A DNA stretch of 64,000 nucleotides. It comes from Hysterangium stoloniferum. Lineage: Eukaryota; Basidiomycota; Agaricomycetes; Hysterangiales; Hysterangiaceae. The translations under genes were made by a program, and so were the position numbers. Each line of letters opens with the position of its first letter. Position 1 is the stretch's first letter. Positions 1 to 10,854 of the stretch are shown here, one piece after another. The stretch spans positions 558,001 through 622,000 of the forward strand of contig WHVD01000040.1 of assembly GCA_015178975.1 (NCBI GenBank), given 5' to 3'. Below the pieces are notes generated by a model, which was not told where the DNA came from, searched no databases, and saw only the letters and a list, made by a program, of their open reading frames with translations.

Positions 1-210
1 ATTACATCATTGCTTTACAATGCTGTAATCAAATCACTGCTACAGGCCAACTTGGATGAGTTGAAAAAGAATTTCACACACAGATCGCATGATGTTTGTC
101 ATCAGATCACATCCCTTACTGCCCACCTTAGTAATATCATGGAGGGTGTTTATAATTACTATACTCTCAAATATTTACTAATAAAAGTCTTATTTTTACA
201 AAACTCTATC
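1..210 (+). pseudogene. Family A fragment (copy A1, central part)
   Basis: The first 150-200 bases match the central block of the multicopy family A described at 10,402-12,635: the motif SLYNAVIKS is readable from about position 8, followed by a decayed version of the block after it. The fragment starts outside the window. Family similarity is lost near 210, where AT-rich DNA begins; the next part of the same copy reappears at about 801. Function is unknown. The copy is clearly degenerate. Confidence 0.55.
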
Positions 211-230
211 TTTAAATAGTGACATCTATT

Positions 231-800
231 CTGAAACAATTATATCATCAAAAAACAACCATCAGAAATAGTTCTCCATATTACATCTTATACAACCCAT
301 AGTTATTTAACAAATTCCATTGTATATAATTTCCGTCCTTTTACAGATGCCTACTAATACTTTTATTAGTACTTTGTTTTTTAAAAGTTGTAATGTAGTT
401 ATTTCCATGTAAAATATGTAAAATATTATTGGAAATTCTTCATACCACAGCTGTCTTTATTAAGTAAAACCCTCTATATATTCTGGGTATGTTGAATCAA
501 GTAGAAATATCTTCAGATTGACAGATCCATTCCGAATTAATACTTATGTATTTAGAGGTACCAATGATATACATATGCATGGAATGGACTATCTAAAGGT
601 ATCTATTTTTTAAAAGTATTAGTGTTTCAAACTACTAATTTTTTTTATTGTCTACTCATGTCTGGAAAGATTCTTTAGTTTGTAATGTACAAGAGAGTTT
701 AAAACTTTTTGAAAGTTTTACAAACCAAATTATATTTGAATCACATCCCAGATGTTTAAATGACCTTTAGAGTATATTAGAATTTGGTATACTTAATAGT
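231..800. other. AT-rich insertion inside family A copy A1, unassigned
   Basis: About 570 bases of AT-rich, almost CpG-free sequence separate two parts of one family A copy. No coding signature was seen. A second foreign block of about 200 bases lies at 960-1,170; the two blocks share a short string near their right parts (GTTTTCAGATA at about 799 and 1,053). They may be pieces of one insertion. I could not define ends or target duplications. Confidence 0.35.
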
Positions 801-1735
801 TTTCAGATACCCTCCCATGGAAAATATATGCCATGTGTGTCAGCTTTCTGTACAGGAGCCCACTGTGATCAGAGCTTACTTTGAATTTGGGTTAATACCA
901 TGTGTCACATCACATCTTACCACCCTGTTCACAAAAATCATAACACTGGAGGCACCCCAATGTTTTTGGAGTTTGAAAACCCTAAAAATTTGTATCCAGA
1001 GACTGTGACTAATAATGTTTCCTCATATTTTCTAATACAAATATTTAAAGTTTTCAGATATGATTTTCCAGTTTGGAAAATCCTACTAAAAATTAAAACT
1101 TTCAATCAATTTATCTGTTCAAAGAATTCTCAGAAATTTGGCCAAATAGTAGGATTGTCAGAAGGTTTTCCAACTCCATATTGACCAACTGCATGTAGTT
1201 TCTTTGATGATTGGCCCCCTTCTAGAGCATGTGTACAATATTTTACTTTCCATCATCATCTCACATCCATCCATGACACTATCTTACCAGTCTGACTCTG
1301 ACACACATGTCCAAATTGGCCACTCCTAGAGTCTAGCAAGGGATTAATCAAGATTACCTTGAAACTGATAGCTGGGTCTTCCAACACCAAATCTGCATGT
1401 ACCACAGTCAGCAGTCTCAATATTACATATGTCCATTGTCACTTGTTTCCTTCCACATTGTGACACAATGCACTGGTCAATTAACAATCAATTTTGTAGG
1501 GGCTTCTTACATCTTTTAAATGCCATTGTAAATTCCTTCCTTTGCATGATCACCACACCTTTCATTGGTGTGGCAGTAATGTCTAATTTGAACTCCACAT
1601 AAGTGTTGAACAATCATGGCTGGCCTGTCAAAGGCCTTGCTCCATGATCTAGACTCAATATATAACCACTTCTCTGGATAACATTGACACATCTTATTAA
1701 ACCAGGAGGAGAGATAATGCTATTACCCCCTACTT
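801..1735 (+). pseudogene. Family A pseudogene (copy A1, C-terminal half)
   Basis: This block aligns along its length with the C-terminal half of family A (compare 11,780-12,635 and 47,440-48,345). No long reading frame survives and a foreign block interrupts it at about 960-1,170. The striking feature is base composition: I find no CpG between 781 and 1,740. Where the 12-kb copy has CpG, this copy has TpG or CpA, for example around 1,391-1,415 against 12,311-12,340. This is the pattern left by deamination of methylated cytosine. Confidence 0.65.
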
Positions 1736-2240
1736 AAATCACTTTGTAATAGGAGTTAGAAGTTGTATAACACTACATAGTTTGGGGAAATTTACAGCAT
1801 ATACAGTCACTTTTTCCCATTCCTCGGTGTGTTTTAGCTTCTCATTCATGACATACACATGTAAAATAATATTTGCAAGCCTTAGGTGTGGCTATAATCA
1901 CCTCTGATTTATGACCGACAACTACTCCAAATAGAATAACACTTATAATTCTCAAAAGACACCACCATGAGTTTAGTGTCAGTTATGAACCAAGTCATTT
2001 AAGAAAGCAAAGAATACCCCCAACAATCCTCACTAATCCATGGCAATGTGTATCTCGGTCAGACTCATCCAATCTTCAAAGGCTATGTTCAATCTCGGGA
2101 TCAGCTATCATGAGGCAAAAAACCCAGGAGTAAAAGGAAGGCCCTTCAGACTGTACAGGAACAGTGTTGGGTGGATTCCATAAACTATTGTTGAAACAGT
2201 TGAATAACACTTTGCAGAACACCTCTGTGAGTGTGATTGG
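1736..2240 (+). repeat. 3' flank of family A (repeat spacer)
   Basis: This non-coding stretch follows the family A C-terminus and recurs after other copies at about 12,640-12,960, 42,170-42,420, 44,640-44,830, 48,350-48,740, 53,200-53,600 and, inverted, 51,180-51,480. Shared landmarks are a run reading GCATATAGTCACTTTTT and a later TCTCGGTCA segment. It has no coding signature and is probably part of a large duplicated unit. Confidence 0.5.
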
Positions 2241-2469
2241 AAAGTAAACACTAAGGAGACTTTCCCACAGTGGACTATACTACTAGGTGCTTATCTAAGC
2301 ACCTATACAGCAGTTACCAATCTAAGGTAACTCACTCAATACTGCACCTACAGTGCTGGGAAAAATACTACAAATATCAGAAGAATATAGAGATCATAAT
2401 AGACTGTGTTAGAGCTGTAGTATCATACTCTAACAAGTATGTCTCTCAATTGGAAACCTGGACTTGACA

Positions 2470-2939
2470 TTGAAGCACCTTGTGCCCATGGTATTTGACT
2501 TGAAAAAAGCGACAGTTGTACGTGTTGCAGAGGAGCCAAGCGAGCACTGCGAGTCACTTTTGAGGCACGTGTAATGCATAGCTAATGCTTGCCAATAGAA
2601 AAAAAGTACAAGGAATGTAGATGCCATGACCACTTGATAGAAAACAGTTCTAAATTAAATATCACAAAGCCTGCTGGGTGACATCCCTGTATATAACTGA
2701 TATTCTGTGACCACAGCTTGAATATCTTTGATCACAAGTGGAGTTTATTGGTTGGCCAAAAATTATTGAGTGAAGTAAATAAAGAGGAAGAAGCACGATG
2801 GAAACAGGATGTTTTGAAGGAGATGGAGCATTGTAAATTGGGATTTGATCTGGACGGTTTACGCAGGGGAAGTCCTTTCAATCTAGAATGGGCCCCGGGG
2901 GGAATACCTTGGAGCATCCCAGATGGCTGGAGCAATTAA
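2470..2939 (+). pseudogene. Family B copy B1 (unrecognised small gene)
   Basis: A second conserved block accompanies family A. Here 2,470-2,590 reads as a decayed segment with the core FDLKKATVVRVAEEPSEH, and 2,718-2,939 is an open frame containing IFDHKWSLLVGQ, a charged EEEARWKQDVLKEM stretch and a C-terminal segment rich in Gly, Pro and Trp. Related copies lie at 50,250-51,110 (minus), 53,640-53,780 (plus) and 56,455-56,545 (minus). The parts are probably exons of one gene split by short introns or by decay. I do not recognise any domain and assign no function. Confidence 0.45.
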
Positions 2940-2944
2940 ACCCA

Positions 2945-4140
2945 TTTTACTCATGACTTTTCAATTTCACCAACTCATTTATTTTCTTTACACAAAACAT
3001 TTTAGAGCACCTGGCAGGATTCGTGTTCCGAGTACTGCAAACAAGGACAAAGTGAGACACATTGTCACCATTATCTGGGAGAATATGTTCCTCAGCATCT
3101 GAGGTCCTTTTTCCATTTCTCACTGACCATTTCACAATTCCTGGCAATTCAGAGTTCTACCCATTACATAGCGAAGACTCTTAGGCCCCATCAGGTTGAA
3201 TTAAAGTGACTATAGTGCAAGGTATAATTACGGGGGAGGGATAAGGCTCATCGGACTATGACTGGTGCTTTGGGTACTGGCCTTGTGGAATCACATCTTG
3301 GCACGGCAGACGTTTATTTCCAAACTTTGCCGCTCGGCAACTGTTGCTTTCCATAGGGGCTTTACCCTTGTTAGCTGACCCAAATCACTTCACTCAGAAG
3401 GACCATGAAATAATACTAGCGTGTAATTACATATTTATGACTGAATATTTGATTACATGCACAATTTGTTCATAAAAACCTGACGGACGCCCCACAAACA
3501 GGGAAATTCACGATAGACGCCAATTAGCTTGATAAAGAATTATTGGGATTGGAATTCGGAAAGAATTGAACATGAGGCGCATATATCTGTTAGACATAGC
3601 CTGAGTGGAAAGTGCCTGAGGATGTAGTTGAGAATCAGTGTCATGGATAGTGCCCACTGCATTTATATATTCTATCAATCGAGATGTCATGTCTCAACTA
3701 ATGTAAAAGCCGAATTGCCGAAAAATCTAGTGGTCAGGAGGTGGGAAATTACTGTTGGAATTGGTGATGAAACCACCCTTTTCTTAGGGGTGGTTCACCT
3801 ATTTCTTCACTTTTTCATAGGAGGATGCTAATTGTGGACCATGTTTTTGGAGGTTAATGCATGCCAGAACCAGTGTACACCTAAACTAGCATCCTACCTA
3901 CTATGTCAGAAGGTGATTCACTAACTGACACATTGATTGAGACATAAATACTTATATTACAAGACTATTACCACCTTGTTACTCTTTTACAGATTGTTTG
4001 AAGAAGAGAGCACATATGGCAACCACAAAACATTTGATGAGCATTTACCGTATAATGTGGTAATTATTAAAAATAGTATTAGTTGGCTTATTGTAATACA
4101 CAATCAGGGAATTAATGTATACCATAGTGAGTGAACCTGA
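2945..4140 (+). repeat. Spacer of the family A/B duplicated unit
   Basis: Non-coding DNA between family B and the next family A gene. The 2,990-3,400 part recurs at 43,900-44,300 and partly at 13,030-13,330. The 3,410-3,720 part recurs upstream of the other family A genes at 9,900-10,210, 39,540-39,800, 42,590-42,850, 44,280-44,530, 45,740-46,030 and 55,700-56,000. Short open frames here are not conserved and look spurious. Confidence 0.5.
3755..4010. repeat. ~250-bp dispersed repeat, also inside the MITE at 7.6 kb
   Basis: This segment aligns with 7,605-7,855. Both contain GATGCTAATTGTGGACCATG, then a segment with GTCAGAACCA, then CACTAACTGACACA and a shared CAAG(A/T)TTATTA-like stretch. 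At 3.7 kb it sits in the family A spacer; at 7.6 kb it sits in the middle of a foldback MITE. The sister MITE at 19.8 kb lacks it. No gene content is visible. It is either a small non-autonomous element or captured spacer DNA. Confidence 0.55.
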
Positions 4141-4149
4141 GAGTATCCT

Positions 4150-6071
4150 GGCACCTATCCGAATGAACAAGTTGAGGGGCGTCAAGTTATTTATAAGGAA
4201 GGGATGAAATGGTGTGTATAAAGCACTGCCACAATACTATGGCTAAAAATATACCACCCTGATAACTTGACATTAAAAGTGCCAATTCCACTTCTGGTAT
4301 CACAGCAACCTGCTACCCACCAATGTCAACTTCAAATGAAATGACTCTGAGCAGCGACAATATAGTATGCGCTCAAAACCTCCTACAAGAGGTTGAGTGG
4401 TTACAACCCCTGTTCTCCACAGCTGCATTGACCTCAGAACAATGGGGAGGAGATCATTGATGCAGGGATAAGGGAAATATTGCGGGTGAAGTATAGAACA
4501 TGGGGGTGTGCTATCGAGTTCCTGAAGATAACCAGCATATACCACTGTCTGAAGACGATCTGGAAGTTTGGGTTGAGCAATGGGTGCGAAAATGAGATAG
4601 CCTTTCATGTACACTGTTAAAAAACTGGACGTAGGAGAGACCACTTGTCATGATCCACCGACTATTATTAATATGCGAGGTAGATCCACCAATGCCACTT
4701 CCAGCCTCAGCCCACATGACAGTCATGATGTGGACTGGGAAGTGGTCTCACTGTATGAGAGCCCATCTACTCTTCAAGTATTAGTATTGACTGGGGCATT
4801 ACTGTAGACTCGGTTTGGAAAGGGTCAGGAGGAATGGGCTTTACACTGCAAAGACAGCTGCACTGATGGCAAAGTTGATGATATAAAAGTGAATGGTGTA
4901 TGGAGACGACAAGGCCTGTAATAGGTTCCTACACAAGCATCTCACTCTGCCAAGACTCGGAATAGTAATTCAAGAGACCATTGACTTAATGAGGTGGGGA
5001 TACTTTGAGGCCATCATTCACCAAACTCAAAATACCCGCATTTTGCTAGACCCACTTACCCAGCTCGAATTTGAGAACAGGCGTCGGTGGTCTGAGAGTG
5101 GTTCTGGAATTCAAGGGTTGTACAGTGGAGGCATGGAGGTCACAATGTCAATCTTATGGTATATTTGGGTTTGGCCTTCTACTGGTGTCCCGGCACTCGA
5201 TTGGGACATAGAGAACTGCAATTACATCATCACTTTACAATGCTGTAATGAAATCACCGTTACACACCAACGTGGATGAGGTTGCGTCAACATTTATTCT
5301 AAAAATTGCATGATACTTTGTTGAAATAAGATCTTAAAGCTCGTGAATCTCAAGCAATAATGAATATAATTTCTGTGTGACCCTCTGTGTCCCATAGGAG
5401 GCAAACAGATAGCATAAGTACAAGAAATCTATACTAGTTATATATGCCTTGAGAACAATAGATATATGGCAACAAAGGGTTTAGCCAAACTCAAAAGAAC
5501 AATAGGGTGGCAAATTGCCGGTGTGACACCTTATGCATGCTCACACAGCCCTATATTCTAACATACTTGTCATGCCATCAATGTCCCTTCCTCGCTGATG
5601 AACTTGTGTATATCATGCAAAAGATCTACGAATTGCATCAACTATCTGTAGAGGTGCTCACTGTGATCAGAGGTGCCATTGAATTCTGGTTACAACAATG
5701 CGTCACGACATTATATCATGTCATCTGGCCCACAAAAACCACAACAGACAAAGTTACCCATCCTTGTATGGCTTTCCGATATGGCTTCTCGTGTGTTGCA
5801 TGCACCAAGATCCCTGGTTTTGAGATATTGCTGGAGATGTATTGCAGGTTATCATGGACAACACAAAACTCCATATAGTGTCATTGACACTTCATATCGA
5901 TGAGGGCGTGTCCTGTTCACTTTTGATTCATATCTGCTCCCTAGAAACCTTCTTCCACGACAGCATGCTTTGCACTGATCATATCAACCAGCTCAATGTG
6001 ATTTCTCTGCTCATTGAGCCCTTTTTAAGGTATGTTGACAATGTTTTGCCTTCTAGCATGATCTCATATCT
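4150..6071 (+). pseudogene. Family A pseudogene (copy A2)
   Basis: A nearly full-length but broken family A copy. The N-terminal part (4,320-4,600) keeps the LLQEVEWLQPL motif and the acidic DDLEVWVEQWVRK end but is split by indels. The middle part is open at 4,893-5,279 (MVYGDDKACNRF... through DPLTQLEFENRRRW). About 5,300-5,510 is foreign sequence. The C-terminal part runs to 6,071, where it is cut within the segment usually reading VLPSSIISYPP by the Tc1-like element. CpG content is intermediate between copy A1 and copy A3. Function is unknown. Confidence 0.6.
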
Positions 6072-6525
6072 TGGTTTCATCAGACCATATAACCTTCTTC
6101 CAGTCCTCCATAGTCCAATCCTTGTGAGCATAGGCAAAGTCCAAGCGAGCTTTGCGATGCCTAGTGGAAAGAAGGGAGCATTTTGACTTGACCACAGCCT
6201 TCATACCAGCTTTCTTCAAGTGGAGGCAAACTGTACTGGCAGAAAGGGGCTGGTTGATAATGTTGGTAAGGGCTTTGGTCACTTGGACAGCATTTTCAGC
6301 TTTGCCAGAGGTGATGAGATGCTGAGTATGTTGAATATTTGTAGGAGAAAGCTTTGAGGGACAACCCCCAACAGCTTTGGGAAGGAGAGAGCAAAGTTTG
6401 GAGCAAAGTTTGGATATGGGAAATGGGCTAACACCAGTTCTCTTGGCAATAGCTTCACCAAAGTGGCCAGAATCAAGCAAGGAGAGGATGGTATTTTGTT
6501 GAGTAAGAGAGAGGGATCTGACCAT
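6064..6525 (-). pseudogene. Tc1-like transposase, N-terminal fragment
   Basis: The 153-residue frame has the layout of a Tc1/mariner-superfamily transposase: an N-terminal helix-turn-helix region (residues about 1-55), a second DNA-binding segment (about 55-115, with LSASTVCLHLKKAGMKA), then the start of the catalytic domain with the first acidic residue in VIWSDETKI. The second and third catalytic acids are missing because the frame runs into family A sequence at about 6,071. The usual family length is about 340 residues, so less than half remains. The protein would bind transposon ends but cannot be an active DDE enzyme. Confidence 0.85.
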
Positions 6526-7024
6526 GATGGTGGTTAGGAATCAAGAAGTGTGGAAGTGTGAGAACTTTTTTAAACTCAGACATACTATTTACATGTATAT
6601 ATCTATTTGTACCAACAAATAATAGCCATTATTCTATGATTGACTGAGATCCTAGTCATCAGTTCAAAAGTGCAAAAACCCTTTCCATGGTATTGCTGTT
6701 TTAAATTAATCATATCTCTACACCCTGTGATCAGAATCACGTGACCCAGGGGGCAATATTGTAGCCAAGAGGATGTACTATGTATGAAAGGCGATGTTCT
6801 TCAAACACTGCATTTGGGGTCAACATGGAAAGGGTTTTTGAGGATATATCCTTAAATACTTCCTAGGAGTCATATTTAATTTATAAATTTTTTTGCTGTT
6901 GCTAAAAAGGATAGAAGTTTGAATGGCAGTTGCTTATGTAAAGGGGTGCTGGATTTGCATTGCCCCTACCGATCACTTTTACTTCCCATCATCATTGTAT
7001 ATCATAATCACCATTCTTGAGGAA
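6526..7024. other. Non-coding flank of the Tc1-like fragment, with a 17-bp inverted repeat
   Basis: AT-rich sequence upstream (on the minus strand) of the transposase start. It contains a perfect 17-bp inverted repeat, CAAAAACCCTTTCCATG at 6,673-6,689 and its complement at 6,824-6,840, enclosing 134 bases. The arms may be a small MITE or a subterminal structure of the Tc1-like element; there is no clear target duplication. No gene is visible in this stretch. Confidence 0.45.
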
Positions 7025-7029
7025 TACAG

Positions 7030-8153
7030 TGTTGAAATTTTGGCTGTTCGGTAATAATCTCAACATGATGACACTTGTGGGTCTTAATATATTTTGCCAT
7101 AACACTACATATAGTAGCTTAGTAATATTACAGCTGTTCCGGATATCTATGGTGGGGTTTCAAAATTCAAAAAAAAGTCCCACTTTGGAATTCATGGATA
7201 AAGTGTGTGATATCTCACAAACAGAGTGCAATTAAGACCCAATATTTTAGGACATGTATTATATATAATAGTATTCTATATATATATTTGGGCTTATGAC
7301 ACCTTATTTAATATTCACCTCAATATCACTGCAATTGTTCTACATCATTCAATTCTTGTCACATGCATGTCTAGGTTCTGAAAAATAATAATATATATTT
7401 ATCCTAAATGTTCGTTGAGTTTTGAGGCTTAATACTGCCTTCTAAACCTGGTGACTAGGCACATTTCAAGCTAGCATATAGTGAGTAGTATGCTGTGTTC
7501 AACAAGGCACATTAAACCCCACAGCTCATAAAATATTTATATACAATACATATCATTAATTCCCCAAGACTAGAGGCAAATCTGATAATAATTGAATGGG
7601 GGAGAGTCATTGTGTTAAATTTGATGATGAAACACACCTTTTTATAGGGGAGTCCACCAATTATTGCAACTTTTCATATGAAGATGCTAATTGTGGACCA
7701 TGCATTTGGAGGTTAATGTGTGTCAGAACCACTATACACCTCCCAGAGCACCAAACCTACATTGTCAGGAGGTGCTACACTAACTGACACAAGATATTGA
7801 GACACAAGTACTTTCATTACAAGATTATTAAACCCTTGTAGATTGTGTGTTGCAATAGAGTCAACTCATACTATTTTTAATACATTGAAGTGATATTGAG
7901 CTGAATATTAAATAAGGTGTCATAAGACCAAATATATACATATATTGATACCTCTACACTATCAAATATACATCCTAAAATCCTGTGTCTTAACTCCACT
8001 CCGTTGGGGAGATATCACAAAATTTGTCTGTGAATTCCAAAGTGGGACTTTTTTGAATTTTGAAACCCCGCCATAGATATCCGGAACAGCTGTAACGCTT
8101 TTTGCTCGCATCCACGGTGTATCAACGTATACCCCCCCCCCTTATTCTCAACA
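7030..8153. repeat. Left LTR of the TRIM-like element, interrupted by a MITE
   Basis: LTR sequence occupies 7,030-7,130 and 8,095-8,153; the DNA between is the foldback MITE 7,131-8,092 plus one duplicated TA. The uninterrupted right LTR at 9,286-9,449 supplies the empty site: it reads AATATTAACGCTTTTTGC where the left copy reads AATATTA, then the MITE, then TAACGCTTTTTGC. This fixes both the insertion point and the duplicated target. Confidence 0.85.
7131..8092. mobile_element. Foldback MITE with about 200-bp inverted termini and TA duplication
   Basis: The ends read CAGCTGTTCCGGATATCTATG inward from both sides, and similarity between the arms continues for roughly 200 bases (7,131-7,330 against 7,890-8,092 inverted). 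A second, inner pair of inverted segments lies around 7,420-7,540. Flanks are TA (7,129-7,130 and 8,093-8,094), the target of Tc1/mariner-type transposases. No coding frame of note is present. A ~250-bp repeat at about 7,605-7,855 is nested within it. Confidence 0.85.
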
Positions 8154-8168
8154 GGTTATGGGCCCTGC
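8154..8168 (+). other. Primer-binding site, half-tRNA(iMet) type
   Basis: GGTTATGGGCCCTGC starts directly after the left LTR. It is complementary to the anticodon arm of initiator tRNA-Met (the CAU anticodon pairs with ATG within it) rather than to a tRNA 3' end. Priming from an internal fragment of initiator tRNA is known for copia-type elements. The match supports the LTR call and suggests a Ty1/copia origin. Confidence 0.7.
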
Positions 8169-9285
8169 AGACTTATCATTGGATTCGTCGCTGTGCATTT
8201 TCGTTCCTTCAAGTAGTTACTCATCGTATCTTTTTAGGCGGCTGTATAGAAGGGCATAGAAGCCGCAGTATTCACACAGGAAGGGCTCTGGAGTGATACA
8301 GTGAACTTGCAGGAGTGAGCGGCCATATTAAAGGGCTTAGAAGTCGCAGTGCTCGCACAGGAAGGGCTCCGGGGCAGTACATTAAACTCTGCAGTTCGTA
8401 GATCCTCGTGGGAAGGGCTCCACAGTATCTGTTTGGTGTGTTTTGAACACTGAGAGTACACTGATTTTATTGTCTGGCACTAGGCTTTTTTTTTAGCCAC
8501 ATTTTTCATTTTCATTCTTTCAATATTCTAAATCGGTGTCGACCACTTATTCAAAATGGGACATCATCAATGGTTCGGAAACTCGACCACCTGGTTCACC
8601 CCCCCTAAAAATTGGTCCGCGCATTTTTCAAAGAAAACACAGAGCTCATTGTGAGGAGCACTTACCGGCATTGTCGTCAAGCAACATTCTGGCTATAGCT
8701 GTTCGTCTGCCCATGATGGTATTTCCCGCCAGCATTTGGAAACCTACAATAGGTTCTGCGTATTTACAGGTGATGATTGGATTACCCACATTTTCTTTTC
8801 CAATTCATTGTTCATTATTCCACATCAACATCGCCTTGCTTAACCCCATCTGGATCTCGATTTTGCATCAAATACTTTTTTTTGGGTCACACTTTTTGGT
8901 CGCTGGGAATGGCTCTGGTTCTGGACGTTGGAGATGGTTTGTGTAAGCCCTTGTGCGTGTAAGGCATCACTCAATTCACGACCCCTTTTTTTCTTCTTGT
9001 ATTGCCGAATTAACATTTTACATGACATCGCTTGTCACACAGATCTCACTTTTAACATACCGTCACTCATAAATAATCGACTTTCACCGCTGGCATGAAG
9101 GACTGTGCAGAATACTGAGCCAGGTCATATTTGTCCCGGATTGCTGTTCAGACGTCACATCCACCATGACACTTCTCGATTGATTGAGAATGGAAGTTGC
9201 AGTGAGGGAGCTTGGGCTGGGAGGCTTTCTATTCACAGTAGAGGCATTTTAGTTTGGATTCGGAGTTGCTGAACTTCAAGGAGTG
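8169..9285. other. Interior of the TRIM-like element
   Basis: About 1.1 kb without a recognisable domain. An imperfect direct repeat of about 90-100 bp is visible (around 8,248-8,310 and 8,335-8,390; shared words GAAGGGC, GCAGT, CACAGGAAGGGCTC). An open frame from about 8,536 to 8,946 has no convincing family resemblance and may be chance or a gag relic. The last bases before the right LTR (CTTCAAGGAGTG) are only weakly purine-rich, so a polypurine tract is uncertain. Confidence 0.5.
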
Positions 9286-9589
9286 TGTTGAAATTTTGGC
9301 CGTTCGGTAATAATCTCAACATGATGACACTTGGGTCTTAATATATTTCGCAATAACACTACATAGTCCTGTATAGTAGCTTAGTAATATTAACGCTTTT
9401 TGCTCGCGTCCACGGTGTACTGATGTATACCCCCCCCTTATTCTCAACATACAGGTTGATCCGATCAACGTCTGGACTGATGCCAATTTAAGGCTGCATT
9501 AGACAGCACCCTTTCATTTATCTCCCCAATTATGCTGATCTTCGCTTGTGCTTATAGTTAAATCATTGTCGGTGGACCCCTTTGTATCT

Positions 9590-10380
9590 TAAAACAAATG
9601 GCTATAGGATTTGATAGAGAAAATCACTATAGTGGAAGGGAATAAATATTACTACAACAATATTTGTGAAGGAACCGGAGACACGGAGTGGCCGGCTTCG
9701 AAGGGGCCGACAAGTTGGCAGAAAATGGTACCTAAAAGCATATAGAGTATGCTGAATTGTTAGAACACCGAAGAGCTCCGTCTCCCAGACATCAAGCCAC
9801 GGAGGCTCACAATGTTTGATCTGTCTTGAGATTGTCGAGTCAAAAAACAAGTCTCTGATAAATAACATGACTCTGTGGCGAATTAGTTCACTGAAAAGGA
9901 CAGGGTAAATAGGGTGTAATTAATAGTGACTAAATATTAATTACACCACAATTCGTTAATAAAAAGCTGACGAATTCTCCACAAAGAAGGATATTAAGGG
10001 ACGATAGCAATTAACCTCCTTAAACAATTATTGGAATGGTTTAACCGTTGGAACTATGAAAGAATTGAACACGAAGCGCATATTTCCGTTAGATATGGCC
10101 AGAGTCGAAAGCACCTGGGGCTGTACCTAATAAGCACTGCCATGGATAGCGTTTACTGCACTTACATAGTCTATCCATGGAGATGTCACTTCTAACGGAA
10201 AGACTGCATTGCCATGAAATATAGCGCTCAAGAGCCCGGAAGTTTGCACATTATGCGTTGAGCTGCCATGTGTGTTTCCTGTGGTAGATGGTCTGATGAA
10301 GTGTAAGGAATAAGCGTAAAGATGGTAAGGTAACTTGAGAATATCCTGCCCGTATTATTCAAGAAGGATAAGTGAGCCTT
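9590..10380 (+). repeat. Upstream region of family A copy A3 (repeat spacer)
   Basis: This non-coding stretch is repeated ahead of other family A genes: about 45,400-46,240, 55,330-56,210 and partly 39,540-40,030 and 42,430-43,050. It contains segments reading GAAGAGCTC, AAATAA(C/A), GAATTGAACACGAAGCGCATAT and ATGGATAGC. One or more of these may be promoter or 5'-UTR elements, but no TATA box at a fixed position was convincing. The minus-strand frame at 9,602-9,868 has similar but frame-broken counterparts and is not called. Confidence 0.5.
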
Positions 10381-10401
10381 CAATTTGTTTAAAAGGAAAG
10401 G

Positions 10402-10815
10402 ATGGAACGCTGTGTATCCTGTAGGAGCACGGCCACAATGCTATGCCTGGAAATTAACTCTCGAGCTAACTGCATATTAAAAGCGCAGCAGTCTCTTTCG
10501 TATGACTGCGACTGCTACCTACCAATGTCAACTTCCAACGAGATCACTCCAAGCAGGCAGGATATCCTATCCCTCATACAAGAGGTTGATTGGCTACAGC
10601 CCTTGGTTTCCCCGGCTGTATTGAGGTTGGACCGACAGGAGATCAATGACACGGGATTGAGGGGAAGATTCCGGATGAAGCTTCGAGAAGGATATCGCTT
10701 TCTCGAACATGGGCACTGTGTATGTTACCGAGCACCCGATGACGACCACTACATACCACCGTCTGAAGAAGATGTAGAAGTTTGGGTTGAGGAGTATGTG
10801 CGCGAAATGAGATAG
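10402..10815 (+). CDS. Family A protein, N-terminal exon/ORF (best copy A3)
   Basis: This 137-residue frame is the best preserved N-terminal part of family A. All copies share a start at M-S-T-S-N (here 10,525), so the conserved protein probably begins there; the 41 residues upstream stay open in this copy but not in most others. Conserved features are LI/LLQEV-W-LQPLVSPA, a charged segment, EHGH-(L/V)CYRAPDD and a very acidic end, SEEDVEVWVEEYVREMR, followed by TAG. The same frame recurs at 40,161-40,463, 43,187-43,420 and 46,382-46,640. I recognise no domain; function is unknown. The TAG may be real, or a short intron may join this to the next block. Confidence 0.55.
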   Translation: MERCVSCRSTATMLCLEINSRANCILKAQQSLSYDCDCYLPMSTSNEITPSRQDILSLIQEVDWLQPLVSPAVLRLDRQEINDTGLRGRFRMKLREGYRFLEHGHCVCYRAPDDDHYIPPSEEDVEVWVEEYVREMR

Positions 10816-10854
10816 CCTTTCATGTACACTGTGCCTAAGAGAGAGAAATTGTCA

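Larger units (their letters stand above)
7030..9449. mobile_element. TRIM-like non-autonomous LTR element with TACAG target duplication
   Basis: Two direct repeats begin TGTTGAAATTTTGG and end ATTCTCAACA, so each has the inverted termini TGTTGA...TCAACA. They are 7,030-8,153 (inflated by a nested MITE; about 160 bp without it) and 9,286-9,449 (164 bp). The flanks carry identical TACAG at 7,025-7,029 and 9,450-9,454, a 5-bp target duplication. A primer site follows the left LTR. The 1.1-kb interior has no recognisable gag or pol, so the element must have depended on an autonomous relative, probably copia-like given the primer site. Confidence 0.85.
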
